Assembly (NCBI GenBank): GCA_013076295.1
Contig: RQOL01000532.1
Span: 3,162,001 to 3,226,000 of the forward strand
Direction: 5' to 3'
DNA from: Sanderia malayensis
Taxonomy: Eukaryota; Cnidaria; Scyphozoa; Semaeostomeae; Pelagiidae
DNA: 64,000 nucleotides
In this document: in pieces, positions 29,754 to 42,700 of the stretch
How positions within the stretch are numbered: position 1 is the stretch's first letter
How the letters are laid out: each line of letters opens with the position of its first letter
Made by a program: the position numbers and the translations under genes
The notes under the pieces: model-generated
What the model was told of the DNA's origin: nothing
The model's database searches: none
What the model saw: the letters and a program-made list of their open reading frames with translations, nothing else

Positions 29754-32588
29754 ATGGAGGAGGAGAATAGAAGTGCAACGACATCGTATGGCAGTTTACG
29801 GTATGAGTATATTTATACCCTCTTGTTGAATACCTCTTGAATTTAAATTGACCTTTATGACTCCCAGGTGCTGACTTTAGGCCACCAAGGTATATCTTTA
29901 TTTAGCCACTTTAGTATGTTGTTTTGTTCCGTCAAAAACTAATTGAAATATTACAAAACGTATAACTGTTGTTATGGAGAAACTTTATTTCAGTGAGAAA
30001 CCCTATCGCTATTTTTCGGGGTACAAATACTAACTGTCGTTTGCTAGACATCTAGGTATCATGAAGAAAGTTTATAATACAAGTCAATCATTTTATCTTG
30101 ATCCAGTTTGATTATAACCTGCTTTGACATGCTACAAAATAGTAAAATGCTGGTGATATGTTGTTTTGAGCCAGTAATGTTTGATGCTAGATATCCCCAA
30201 AACCAGAAATAGTTACTAAAATTGACTTCTACCCTTGCCTTGCCTTTCATTTGTAGCGTTTCCATAGCGTTTCCATTCTGGAAAGAATGCTTCAAAAGTT
30301 TCTTTCAATGCTTGCGTCAATATGCGAATTCGTTTAAAAAGGATGAATATACCTATTGGAAACACCTTAAGCTGTGCTAAGATTTGGAACATAATCCTAT
30401 TTGGTGCTTTTGAATGATCTATTTTATCTGTAATTGAGTACAATCTTATTTGATTAGAAATTTTCTCTGCCTTCTGTTGAGGAAAAACAGCTGCTTTTTT
30501 CATGCTCTGCAGAATAAATTTGCTGATATAATGATGAAAATCATTTATGTTGGATTCATGGTGTCTTAATGTCTAGATTAATTATGTATAGAAGCTAATT
30601 GAATAATGTTGGAATATTCTCATGCATATAATGAGAAACTAGTTCATGTTTTTTTCTTTGTGTTTGCTGTAGGCAGAAGGAAAACTAACTTTTACTGATT
30701 TTTCTTTTGTCAGTTTGTTTGTAGCTTGATGCTTTGTGCATGTAGAAGTGAATTATCAGACATTCTCTTTGTCAATAGAGAGAAATAAAGTGAACTAATA
30801 GTAACTTCAATACCATTGATTATTTCTATTTTGTGTATTACACAAGGTTTCATGCATATATGCCCTTCATAAAATAATAAAAAATAGTGAAGTGATTAAA
30901 ATATTAAATGTATAATGTTTAAGATGAACATGCTCAATGGTATTCAAGTTGCACTCTTCTCAGTATTCATTTGCATTATTTCTTTCCCTTCATTCATACG
31001 GAATTCCACACATTACCAAAATTTATCTTTTTGAATAGCCCAAAAAAGCCATTGAAGTCAATGGATGAAAATGATGGTGCATCATGGGATTGCTCAGTGT
31101 GCACATTCAAAAACAATGCAGAAGCTTTCAAGTGCTCCATGTGTGATACTCGAAAAGGAACTTCCACTAGGTAAGTCTGCAAGATAAAACAATCATGCGC
31201 AAACTTGTGTATGTATTTGCAACTCTAAATGTTTCAAAAGTAATGTTAAACAGTGTGAAACTTCCAGATGAATGAACTCCTTTCAACGAAACATTCATTT
31301 CCATGTTTGTATTATCATGATATGAGGTGTTTTTAGCAATAGAGCTTTTGATTTGCGTGAATTGCAAGCATTATCGTATAGCGCATTTGTTTTTATCCAC
31401 AGAAAACCAAAAGTGAATTCACAGCTTGTGGCTCAACAGACAGCACAGCAACTTTTGCCCACCCCTCCAAAGGTGCAAAAAACAATGAATTTAAAAAGGA
31501 ACCATTCCTGTAGTAAGCGAAGGTCTGTACCATTATGTATTTGAAAATTTCTTAATTTAGTCGGAGTTGTTATTCGGGTAATACTTGGGTAACTTGATAG
31601 ATGGATGCGTCATCATTGTCAGCACAATTGTCATCAGACATCATTATTTGCTATAATCAGAGTAGAAGTCTATCGTATCATGAACAGGAGTATTTGTGTG
31701 TGATGTTTTAAGATATACAGTCAACTCTGTCTAATACGAACACCCCAGGGAAGTGTGAAAATGTTCGAATTACAAAAAGTTCGAATTATAGAGGTTTGTT
31801 TGATAGGGATTGGTTAATTATGGTCCTTGAAGGGACAGAGAATTTCATTCGAATTAGATGGAGTTCGAATTACACGAGTTTGAACTATGCAGATTTGACT
31901 GTATTTCTCTTATTTTGTGACAATCACTGGGCATACAAATGCAAAAAGTTCGAATTATAGAGGTTTGTTTGATAGGGATTGGTTAATTATGGTCCTTGAA
32001 GGGACAGAGAATTTCATTCGAATTAGATGGAGTTCGAATTACACGAGTTTGAACTATGCAGATTTGACTGTATTTCTCTTATTTTGTGACAATCACTGGG
32101 CATACAAATGCAAATATATTTGCAATCATTATTACCACTAACATTGATACATGCAATAATGTATTCATGTCTGGTAGTTTTTAATATCACCACATTTTAA
32201 ATCACTTGATTGCAAACCAATTGACTTTTATTTGAGCTGCCATTTAATGCATTTAAATTTTTTACTCTTCAGTGGATTTAATAGACCCAGACTAAAGAAT
32301 TTTGATGAGAATAGTGAACAACAAATGGAAGTTACTGTTGGTAATGTAACTGTGATCATAACAGATTATAAACTTCTGCCCGTAAAAGAGGAAAAATCGC
32401 CACCCTGTTCTCCAAACACTTCAACCAAAGATGAACTTCCATCAGAAAACGATGATACATCAATTAATAAAACCAATGATATAATTATTAATAAGACGAA
32501 TGATGCATTAGTTAATAAAACCAATGCTGTTGAAAATAACGGGGAAGAGAAAGTCATAAAACAGCCAGAAGCTATTGTTAGTTTGTAG
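29754..32588 (+). CDS. YAF2: RYBP/YAF2 family, RING1-binding PRC1 subunit
   Basis: Exons 29754-29800, 31039-31170, 31403-31522 and 32273-32588 join in frame (phase 2 throughout) to 204 aa. The N-terminus [14 protein letters not shown] leads into an NZF/RanBP2-type zinc finger ([20 protein letters not shown]), which binds ubiquitin, including H2AK119ub. The family word KGTSTRKPK..SQLVAQQ follows. The C-terminal [20 protein letters not shown] and [10 protein letters not shown] form the beta-hairpin that binds the RING1 C-terminal domain. RYBP/YAF2 define non-canonical PRC1. The tail carries a private NKTND repeat ([20 protein letters not shown]). Exon 1 is predicted from frame and donor only. 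One invertebrate gene stands for both vertebrate paralogues; I use the YAF2 symbol without claiming one-to-one orthology. Confidence 0.9.
31718..31901. mobile_element. 184-bp CAGTCAA MITE in RYBP/YAF2 intron 3
   Basis: Ends CAGTCAACTCTGTCTAATAC / inverse ACTATGCAGATTTGACTG are flanked by TA (31716-31717, 31902-31903). Same family as 12244-12428 and 39280-39464. Confidence 0.8.
31773..32110 (+). repeat. Perfect 169-bp tandem duplication including most of the MITE
   Basis: 31773-31941 is repeated base for base at 31942-32110. The unit covers the inner part and right end of the MITE plus 40 bp of flank. The junction lies at CATACAAATG/CAAAAAGTTC, a few bases of microhomology. The absence of differences implies a very recent event or an assembly duplication. 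Confidence 0.85.
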
Positions 32589-32830
32589 GTTTTTATCTTA
32601 TTATGTTTTCTTTGACAATAACTTATCTTATTATAGTTTGTTGAGGTGTCAAATTGAATATTGTTTGGTGGAAACTGTCAACCTTTTACAGTATTACAAG
32701 TGTTTCGTATTATGATTGAGCCCCAAGCCTTTTGATTCAAAGTTAGTCTTTTTATGTGACAAATTAAATCGTGTATGAACTATACAATATTCCGTAAAAG
32801 AATTGTACTTAAGATTTTAACACCAAAGTG

Positions 32831-32836
32831 AATAAA
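32831..32836 (+). terminator. Polyadenylation signal of RYBP/YAF2 (AATAAA)
   Basis: AATAAA 243 bp after the stop, in GTGAATAAAGCAAC; the only canonical signal near the gene end. Confidence 0.5.
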
Positions 32837-33282
32837 GCAACAGTTATCAACCTCCTTTTTATGACGATGATTATCCCACCTTTATTAGTCGAAATGTAAA
32901 TAGTTTTTATATCTCTTCTGTAAGAATTTTCTGAAAAGTCCAAAAAAATTTAGTTGCTTGTTTTATGTGAAAATGTTTGACTAATATGATGTTAAAGGAA
33001 GTTTTGTTATTTATGGTCAAGATGTCATTAATGGGAATTTTTGGTATTATTCCTTCCTGTTGTTTAAAGAACTATGAAACTCTAGGGGTAGAGAGAAATG
33101 TCCCTTTAATTCCCCGTTTGTGTTCCTCTTTTTAGAGACAAGCCCACTGCTCCATGTTCAGCGGATGTAGCTAGGATGCGCAATACACACGTGTACATAA
33201 CACTGCTTTCCATTGTTCTTTTCCTTTCTGCCATTTTGTGAATCCAACCTGGCCTAGTCATTCATTGCCCTCAGCTTTCAAA
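32837..33282. other. Intergenic region, RYBP/YAF2 to SSR4
   Basis: This includes the presumed SSR4 promoter. Around 33195-33245 there is a pyrimidine-rich stretch and a short ATTTTGTG. No other feature is supported. Confidence 0.4.
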
Positions 33283-34840
33283 ATGATTTTAACTCTTGTA
33301 TCAATCTTATGCCTCTGTGCTGGTAAGTATTTAGCAAAATTTTGCATAGGTTTATCAGCTGCTTTGGCCCTACCATCAAATACATATTTTTTCATACGAT
33401 ATCTTGTGTGTTATACGAAGAACCAAAATGGCCTAAATAATTCTTTTGCTAGCTATCTATATCTTTCCTTATCCTTGGAAATTTTTGAACCGACATATAC
33501 TGTCAAAATTCTTCTGTGGCTTTATTAATTATTATCTTGTTCCACGCACATGCATTAATAGAATTTTTTTTATTGAAGATGTATTTGAGTTTTGTTGTTC
33601 AAGGTATGAAAACGAAACGAAGTTAATAATGATGAATATTTTTTTAGCTACAGCCCAAGGACATTGTCAAAAGCCAACCATTTCCTCAGAGACATACTCA
33701 ACATCGAGTGTCACATTATCTTCAGAGACTGTTTATGTTGTAGATCTGAAAATCAATTGTGAAAATGCAGATCAGGTTGGTGGTACCATATGATATTCAT
33801 CTTGGAGAGAAATTCAAAGAGACAACACTTGGAATCTTTCATTAGATGAATTCCATGATATCTTCAACATTTTGATTTTGTTTTTCATGCTTCATGCTTG
33901 ATTGTTTATGAATGAAACTTGGATAAACTCATGCATATTTTATTTGAAACACAGTATATTATTGAACCTTATGTTGATTTGTACGTTTTATGCTTCAGGA
34001 GCAGAATTTTTATGCTGAAATTAATGGCATCCTTAGTCCAGTAGCAAAATCATCAAGTGATAGCTCAAAATACCAGGTATGCGTGAGCAATACCATGATG
34101 TGATTTCCATCTCTTTCATTCGATAATCTTTCGCTCAATTCATAACTCTGAATTTGGTGAACATGCTTGGTGATGGCGGTCATGTCATTTGAAATTTTGT
34201 CGTTTCATGAGTAAATGTTTTTTAATTTTAGATAAGTTGGTCAAGTGAGCACAAAAAGGCGGTTAAGGGAGATATAACTATTAAAATCTATGATGAAGAA
34301 GGTTATTCTGCTTACAGAAAGGTAATACAACAAACTAAATGAGGATCAAGATCACATTCTTATGCAATTTTCCCCAGTAATTATAACATTAGTTTGATAA
34401 CACAAGGGGAACCTCTTAGAATTGAATTCTCTTAATATCAACCAACATTTTAATAGTTATTTTTTTATCGTCTATTCGTAATATGCAGTATCATCATCAT
34501 TAAACACTTGTGATTTTTTAATATTTAGCTTTATCATATGACTACTCATTATGTTTTAGGCACAACGTGCTGGCGATAAACAATCATCTGTAAGCCCTGT
34601 CGGATCCGTTGTTCTTAATCACAAGGTATAGATCTAAATCCATTTCTTTCTTTTATCTTTAACTACAGATTTTCTGTATATTTTCACTTATTACTATTTC
34701 TATATTATCATTTATCTATTCTTGTTTTCTAGGGTGCAAGAAAGGAAGGGCTTTTCGTTCAAACAGAGTTCATATGTACTGCTGTCGCTTTGTTAATCTG
34801 GTGGGTAGCAAATAGCGCGAAAGGAAATGTCATGGAATAA
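33283..34840 (+). CDS. SSR4: Translocon-associated protein subunit delta (signal sequence receptor 4)
   Basis: Exons 33283-33322, 33648-33775, 33999-34076, 34232-34321, 34560-34625 and 34733-34840 give 169 aa, the usual size. A signal peptide (MILTLVSILCLCAG) is followed by an ER-lumenal beta-sandwich with two Cys (GHCQ and INCE), which pair in the mammalian protein. Family words are SSETVYVVDLK, YQISWSSEHKKAVKG and YDEEGYSAYRKAQR. The C-terminal transmembrane helix (FICTAVALLIWWVANSAKG) leaves a very short cytosolic end. TRAP-delta is part of the TRAP complex beside Sec61, assisting translocation and N-glycosylation of nascent chains. All introns GT-AG, phase 0 after the first. Confidence 0.93.
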
Positions 34841-35214
34841 CCATTATGTATTTGAACTCAAAACGGATTCTATTTTTAAGAATTTATTTTTTACAAGAAC
34901 ATGATATTAATTTTATAATTTTTTGTTGTTCTTGTAAAAATTAATGGATGATTATTCTGGATTCAGTAATATGTTTGTGAGACTATTTTTATGTGGTTCT
35001 GACTTCTGGCCATCTGATGGCTGAACTTCCTCCCCCTCTTCGTTCTGCTTGCTCTATCCTAAAGCTGATTTTTCTTATAATGTTACACCCGGAAAAATCT
35101 TGTGAAAATGTTCACTTCCAGTACTTCACCAGTGTAAAATACGGGGGTTTAAAAAGTGTTGTCTTTTTTGTTTGGATTTTTTTCTGCCTGTTGTGTCTGT
35201 GAAGGTATTCCATC
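34841..35214. other. Intergenic region, SSR4 to eIF4E3
   Basis: 3' flank of SSR4, with an imperfect inverted repeat at 34880-34943 (AATTTATTTTTTACAAGAAC / GTTCTTGTAAAAATTAATGG), then the eIF4E3 promoter region. No ORF is supported. Confidence 0.45.
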
Positions 35215-38200
35215 ATGGCGGACCCGTTAGCTCAGCTCGCCAGCCTTCAAAATAGTGCCGCAATAGCGATTCCTCAGCGTGCAAAACTTATTGAAGACGC
35301 AAATGATAATATAACGACACTGAGTGCTTCGCCAAATATCAGTACTGTGTCGCATAATGTCATTCGGGATAAAGAAAGCGATGGAACTCCCCTCAATTCG
35401 CCATGGACTTTTTGGTTTGACAGGTGTGTGTGATCTGGAGATTTTTAAAAATATTCAAACTCAATTCATATTTTGCTGCGACTAAATTCAACATTTTATC
35501 AGTTCAAGCGTTAGAAAACACATATTGATATCTGTACTTTATGAGAAAGTAATTTCAAAGTAGAAAGAATATGATAAAAATATGATATTGTTGGCCTAAT
35601 TCAATGAAACAATTGATGACGTGCGCTATATAAACAACCGCGTTACACCACATACATAGGGGGGCGTGGCGCGGGCAAGAGAATTGGGAGGGGGGATGTC
35701 GGGCGTTGATTGTGAATATATTTTATTTGAACAGAAAATGTTTTGATAATGTTTATTCTTTGATAATTTTCAGGTATAGAAGGGGCTGTACTGCTGCACA
35801 ATATGAGGCAAACCTAAAGAAACTTTACACTGTATCAACGATTGAGGTGACCAGACTAATGTTTCAATAGCTATTGTTGTAAAACACTTTTAAGCCCCTT
35901 GGTGTTTGTTGTTTTCAATCATTTTTAAAGGGGGCTTACAGGAAATGGGGCTAAAAGAGAATTTATCACATACAGTCAAATTGCACTTGGTTATCTTAAA
36001 CAGATTCCCATTTCCCCTCGTTCTCTATTTGGGTGAATTTAGTTCTATATCTCTAACTCCTGTTATGTTGAACAATTTTTCATTCCCCAGCGAGTTTGAG
36101 ATAGGGAGAGTCGACTGCAGCTACAATTGATTCCCACTGTTTCAATTAATTTATTGGTTACTTCAGATATTAAAAGTTTTAATATATCAGCCAAGTATCA
36201 ATTCAAATCAGAGAATATAGAATAATAGAGAAAATCATATCTTGACTAACTGGCATAAAATCTTTCCTTTATTGAAAGTCTTGAAAAACAACACTTTATA
36301 CTATTTTTTTTCCTTATAAAATGAAATATATCCTTGTAGTGTCTTTCAGAACCTATAGTGTATACTTTTTAGGGCTTCTGGGGAGTGTACAATAATATAC
36401 CAGATGTTGGAAAGATTGGTCTTGCTTCATACCATCTCATGAGAGACACAAGAAGACCTATATGGTAAATATTGTTGGTTACAAGAATATAGTGAAATCT
36501 CTTTGTTGGTAGTATTTTATGCTATAGTTGAGTTTAGTTTAGTTGATTGCAATAGCCTAAAGCTATGAGTAACAAATAATGCTCTTTGTGTGCTATTCTT
36601 ATCATTATTTTGTTGGTTACAACCCTTTTTACATTCAGCTCAGCCTAAATTGTGTGTTTTGATCCATGAACCTACATAGTGTCCCATTTAAGGAGAATTG
36701 TAGCTATTTAATTAGCTATAATTCAGAGGATCTGAATTACATATATTTAGTATCATTAATTAAATATAATTTAGTTTCTTAACTGATATTATAATGCTAT
36801 AATGAGTGTTTGGAGACTAGTGTGAAAAGCTTTCTAGATCATTTGCCCAATCGCCATTTAGCCCAACCTACGTTTCCAAGATGTGTTGTATTAATCAATT
36901 GTTTTTATTTTGCTTTGCAAAGGGAGGATGAATGCAATGTCAGAGGTGGTTACTGGAAAATGAGATGTAGCAAAGACAAAACAGTCAGTTTCTTGCCCGT
37001 CTGAATTCATTTACTATGCTGCACGTGGGATATCTTAAAGTCTATGCATGCATCTTATTTCTATCTTTACTTTTCTGTCTTTTAGTCGACACTGTGGAAA
37101 GAGTTACTGCTTGCAGTAATTGGAGAAAAGTTTTCAAATTTTGTCCACAAAAGTAAGAGTAAATTGATTTAAAGGCTGAGTAACAGCAAACTTGTGTCAT
37201 TTTTAATTTTAATTTTTCAGTAAGTCAACCAGTTGTTTATCTATACCATACATCTTGAAGTAAACCACCTCCCCTCAATCCCCTCAAATAAGCCCCCATC
37301 CTTCAGATAAGCCCCCCTCCTGGCAATCATTTCCAAGGATATTGATTCCAAATATCAAGACATTGAAGTTGTGTAACGAATGTATGTTGCAAATACCAGC
37401 AAGTTTAAGCCAATACATTTATTCATTGACTGCACACTACAGCCTTTACAAAGCTTAGCATTGAATCTGCAAACAAGCAAACAAGCTCCCCTTAAGGGGG
37501 AGGCTTGCTTGATTCAGGGGGGCTTTGCTTCATGGGGGTTTTGTTGCTTGTTTAGGTGATGATATTGTTGGCATCAGTGTTAGCATTAGAGAGCGTGATG
37601 ACATCATTCAGGTCTGGAATCAAAACGCACAATACAGTGATCATGCGAGGGTAAGTTGGAATATTTTTATTGCAAAGTTTTGCCATATTTATCTTTATCT
37701 CTATCATTACTCCTCTTTGACTCCTTCTCGTGCTTAAAATGGTTAATGCGATTAAAATGGGACATCTGTTATTTCGAATATTTGTTATCTGGAGCAGGTT
37801 ATAAGTACTCTCGAGAGCTTGGAATAGCGGGTGTCAACTGCACTTTAAGTGTCCTACCACTTCAAGTATTTATGTGCTACTTTTCTGTATCCATGTACTA
37901 TATCAAGTATTCATGAACAACTTCAAGTGTCTACTGCTTTAAGTGTGTGTAAAACTCACTGTAGGGCACATTTATTTTCCGCTGGGTTCTTACTAAAATA
38001 ATTGAACGTCCTTGACACAGAAACTGTTTGAGACAATCTATTATATATTGCACCATTTATTCATTCTTAAAACCAGCACGCTATTCAACTCTCCCAACCA
38101 CAAAGATCATTTTTTGCAGAAATCTGGCGATTAGCCGCCAGGTGCTTACATATTTTCGAATAAATTTCAAATTTTCTGCTAACCGGGACACGAATTTGTC

Positions 38201-39744
38201 CAATTGCGAAGATTATGAGTTTGCTTATAACTAGGTTCGGTTTTGACAAATCGGTTTAGGAACAGCTTAATGCACAGCGCCGGGAACAGTTACGAAAAAA
38301 GCAGTGCGTTTTATGAACACGCAATTCCAAACACATTTAAGTACTTTCATTTTATTTAATCATGTAATTAATCGAAGTAAGGAAAAGGACGAATTTGCTT
38401 GGGTCTTCATTAGGAATTTCTGAAATTTTTACCAACTAACCGAATAGCTCTCTTATGCTCTTTTTTATCTAACGGTCTCTATTACCTAGCGTTTTTCATA
38501 ATATTTTTTATAATATTTTTTATAATGTCTTCTTTGATAATGCTTTCTTTCTTATCTAATGCTGTCCACATCAACGTTAGTTGCCTTTAGGTAAACCTGC
38601 ATTACCAAGTAATTAATGTATGTATGTATGCATGTATGTATGTATGTATGTATGTATGTATCTACCACTACTTTATTTCAAAAAGGTCTTCTTTCATCTT
38701 TATGTTTTTTTATTTTTCTTGCAGATAATTGAAGCCATATACGACATTGATCAAGATCTAGTTCTATCAACATCATTTTACAAAGGTAGGTCAGTTTTTT
38801 AAGCTTTTCACAATGTGTATAAAATATTAGATCATTTCAATATTAAACTTTATTCAATCTTTGCTGGCTGGTGTCAGCAAATTCGCTTAATCTAAGATGC
38901 ATTTCTGTTTTTCTCGATTAAATCGAGGTCAGTTTGACATTGAAAACAAAGCCTTATTTGAAATGGGAAAGCAAATCTTGCTGGGCCTTACTGTGATTAG
39001 CGTAGGCTGGATAAATTGTCAGGCCCTCTTGATTTCATACATTGTTGATCAGTTTTAGTTGTTGATCAACGCATTGCAGCAATGCCCTTTTCCAAATGCA
39101 ATGTACTCGAAAACGGTCTAGCAACACTCAGTTTTCTAACAAATCTGATTTGCCATTTATTTTGGCTATAGGCTCGATCCTTTGTTGTGAGTTCGATTTC
39201 CAAACGGCTTAAGGACTTGATTTTTCACTTTTTATGGCCTAATGATGTTGAACAATCAAGAAATGTTGCAAAATATATACAGTCAAACCTGCATAGCTCG
39301 AACTCGTGTAATTCGAACTCTATCTAATTCGAACAAAATTCTCTGTCCCTTCAAGGATCACCAAAGAACCAATCCTCGTAAAATAAACCTCTATAATTCA
39401 AACTTTTTGTAATTCGAACATTTTCACGCTTCCCTAGGGTGTTCGAATTAGACAGAGTTGACTGTATAAGTAATAATCACGGAGAAGTGTGGCAATAATA
39501 AGTTTTATGCGAGTGAGACTTGCTCTTGCTTTGAACCTCGCTCCTTCATTCCTGTATTGAACTTTTTCTTCGTCGTTTTTTTGAAGCACACCAAGAGCAC
39601 CGAGCATTTGAAGGCGCCGACAGACGTCGGTTTGATTCCGGTAGCCAAGCACCGCCCGGGTTCGGAACATCACCGCGACAAAGCTTTAGCACACCGCCCG
39701 GATTCGGTACCTCACCCCATTCCTTTGGCACAAGTCGACGATAA
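35215..39744 (+). CDS. EIF4E3: Eukaryotic translation initiation factor 4E type 3 (class III cap-binding protein)
   Basis: Exons 35215-35423, 35774-35846, 36373-36464, 36923-36983, 37086-37152, 37556-37650, 38725-38785 and 39587-39744 give 271 aa. The eIF4E fold is seen in [68 protein letters not shown] and [13 protein letters not shown]. As in class III proteins, the first cap-stacking Trp is replaced: Cys in [10 protein letters not shown] aligns with the divergent position of human eIF4E3. eIF4E3 binds the mRNA cap without the usual two-Trp sandwich and competes with eIF4E1. The body ends where human eIF4E3 does (about 224 aa). About 40 further residues form a Pro/Gly/Ser tail with PPGFGTSP twice, which I do not know from other eIF4Es. 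MITEs sit in introns 5 and 7. Confidence 0.93.
37258..37545. mobile_element. MITE related to 14529-14800, in eIF4E3 intron 5
   Basis: It shares ATAAGCCCCCATCCT and AATCATTTCCAAGGATATTGA, then GTTTAAGCCAATA, with the ANKRD16 intron 2 copy. The ends are degenerate. The right end lies only about 10 bp from the exon 6 acceptor, so part of the polypyrimidine tract is element-derived. Confidence 0.6.
38614..38661. repeat. (ATGT)n microsatellite in eIF4E3 intron 6
   Basis: About 11 units of TATG/ATGT with one interruption (GCATG). Confidence 0.9.
39280..39464. mobile_element. 185-bp CAGTCAA MITE in eIF4E3 intron 7
   Basis: Ends CAGTCAAACCTGCATAGCTC / inverse GACAGAGTTGACTG are flanked by TA (39278-39279, 39465-39466). 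It lies in the opposite orientation to 31718-31901 and has the same length as 12244-12428. Confidence 0.82.
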
Positions 39745-42700
39745 TACCGAGTTTGGAGAAAGGCGGACGACTCCACCGGTTTTCATTTCATCGACTGTAC
39801 CATTTTGTTTTCCATACACTACGACCTGTTTAGAATCGTCTTACATTCACAAGAACATCTAAAAAGAAATAGTATTTCATGTGTGGACTAAATACATTAG
39901 ATTGTTAGGCCGGGGGAAGTGCAAGTTAGAATCTGTCATTCGATTCAATCACATGGACAGATGGACTATGCAGAGATGAATATTCAATGGGCACTTTCCG
40001 CTTTTAATTTGTTATCACGTTATGCTTTGAATTTTGAAAACGCAGATTATCAATTGGACCTTTCAAATTGTCAAGTTCAGGTGGGATCACACAAATTCAT
40101 ATCGATTCCATTTAAACTTGAAAGTTATGACTTTACTGATTTTGCTTGGTGCAACTTAATACTTAATATGTCTTAACAAGCTTCAACTTAATATGTCTTC
40201 AGATTTCGCCCCTTCAAATGAAACTAACCATAAGATTACAAGTTTTTAAGTTTCATTTTCATCGGCACATTTCCAAAAGTACCATCGTTCAATGTGAATT
40301 TGTAGATTTTCTGGCATGATGTTATAGTTGTAACATATTACCAGTTGCTGGTCACAAATTTCAGGGTTGCTAAAAAGGCATTTGAACAAAGTTTCCTTTC
40401 TCGAATACACTTGACACCAACGATTTAATTTTTCAAAAATTTACCTTGTCCAAACATTTTAAAATGCACAATTATCATCTATTATTGTAAAAATTGAACT
40501 CTTTAATTTTTTGTTACCTTCCTTAGATAAATGTTTTATAATTTTTAATGGAAAGAATGAATATATAAGTAAGTGATATGAATTTAGTTTTGTTTATATC
40601 TTTCTTGCTTTTTACACATTTGCTGTGATCTAAGTAACCCGAAAAATATGGAAGTTCGAGAGTAAGGCTTTCATCTCATCCCATCCCATTCACCCTGCAA
40701 GTCAGCCAATAGTATCACTGTATTACTAATACGTCATCGAATTGGTGCAAATTCATTGGCTATCCATGAAGAGTGCAAGCAAGTAGATTTGCGATGAATG
40801 AGATAGATTGTCTCTTTGATTTTGATCTGAAATCTTTTTTGTACATCAGATGTTTTTTATCGAAATTTGTTTCACCGAACAATTAACGAAAATCTTCAAA
40901 GGTTTCAGAAACAATTTTAGCAAACATTATCTTTCAAGCTGTCCGCGACTTGCTCTCCTGCTAATTGAAATTACAACCATCCGCCTTGCATTTCAATGAT
41001 GTTTTCGTGCGCTTTGCAGAAAAGCTTCTCCATCAAAACTGGCGAATTCAATAAATCTATTCCAGTTGCTAACCACACGGCAGCTTGTTATGCTCGGCTA
41101 AAAATTGCCAATAAGTTCAGGCAAATGCCATGTGGCTTTGTTTTTGCTGATCTTAGCACTTCGTTTTCGACTTCTTTAAACACCACAGACAACAGCTTTT
41201 GAGCAAAGCATTGTTAAATTGCATAAAATTATGAGTACAGAAAAACCCGTATATGAAGACCTGCTAATTTTCCATCCAACCTATTGTTAAAAACAATAGG
41301 CTATTGTTGCTTCTATTGTTTTGAACAGAAATATCATCATTAAGGTTCTTAATCTCTTAGTTCTCGTATGGGTTTCTGCCGCAATGCAGAACCTAAACTA
41401 ATAAAATTCATAGTTTAGTTAGGCAGAATTCTCACCGCTATCTGTGATAACTAACATCTCTTCGGGAGCACAATGTTTAGGCTGCAAATTCAATTTAAAA
41501 GTGTTATATTAAAGCAGCATATAAAACTGAATAAACCATGTTTCATTACTTATTAATATCATGTTGAATCTTTGAAAGCTATATGTATGTTATTAAATTT
41601 TAGATTAATTTCTCCATAAATTGTTTGTCCTTTATAGTTGTTATGAAATTAACACAGAACTTTAATCTTTATGTTCTTCAGTTACTAAAATTGATTAAAG
41701 TTAATACTAAAATTAAAGTTATACTAATTTTAGTATTCGAAAATATATTATGAATTAATATCACGATGAAATATTATAATTTATTGTTTTATTGTTTTAT
41801 TCTGGCATTGTGGAATATTTTAATTCCACACAAAGACCAAAAAGTTATTTTCAAAAAGAAAATTCCTTCCAGCACGCTTTGAAAGCCCCAATGGAAATGT
41901 CCCATCAAATGTGTTCAAACATTTTTAAAGTTAATCAGGAGAAGCGAAGCTACCGGAAAACTTTGCATCGCATTCTTGCAGGTAATTATATGGCAAATCA
42001 ATATTTATTTTACATATTATCTAATCGGCTTTCTGTCTATTAGAATCTGGCATTTACATGCTAACTACAACAACATAACAACCGAGAGCTAACAAGGTTC
42101 AAAGTTATTTCACATTCAAAATTGATGAAATTAGGCCAATGCAAGCGAAAACATGAGTTAGCCAATGTGTATGGACGCTCTGTGCGCGCTTGCATTCACT
42201 ATGGCGCTAGTAATACAAAGTGACTGGTCTTATGTAGAGATTGCTATTTGTGTGCCCTTATAAGGCCATGCCCTTATAAGTTTGTTTATCATTCAGAATT
42301 ATGGCTTTCAAAATCACAAAAAACACGTGAAGATCATTGACAAATGTTGCTTTACATCATTTCATTGGTAAAGAATCGGAAAAGTGATTTAAGGAAAGTG
42401 GCAGGTGTTTTGTTTCGGGTATATTCTAGTGGTTACAATTCACATTGCTTGCTTTTAAATCGCAGCTTTTCCAGTAATTGAAATGGCGTGGCGATTCAAT
42501 TCAACACGGCATGCCGCAAAAATGTGGCAATGCCTCGATTCGGTGTAGTCGCGACCTCCTTTTGATGTACAAATTTGACAAGAATTTCCCACTGCCACAA
42601 AAGTTCAAGACAGTTACATAAAATTATAAATCACAACCGGCACATGCTAGAGTTCGATTTTAAATTACTATTGCTAATTATGTAAATAATTATTGATAAG

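Noticed and set aside
39919..41202. Open frames at 39919-40176 and 40996-41202 as genes
   Set aside because: Short, no homology recognised, no supporting splice sites or composition.
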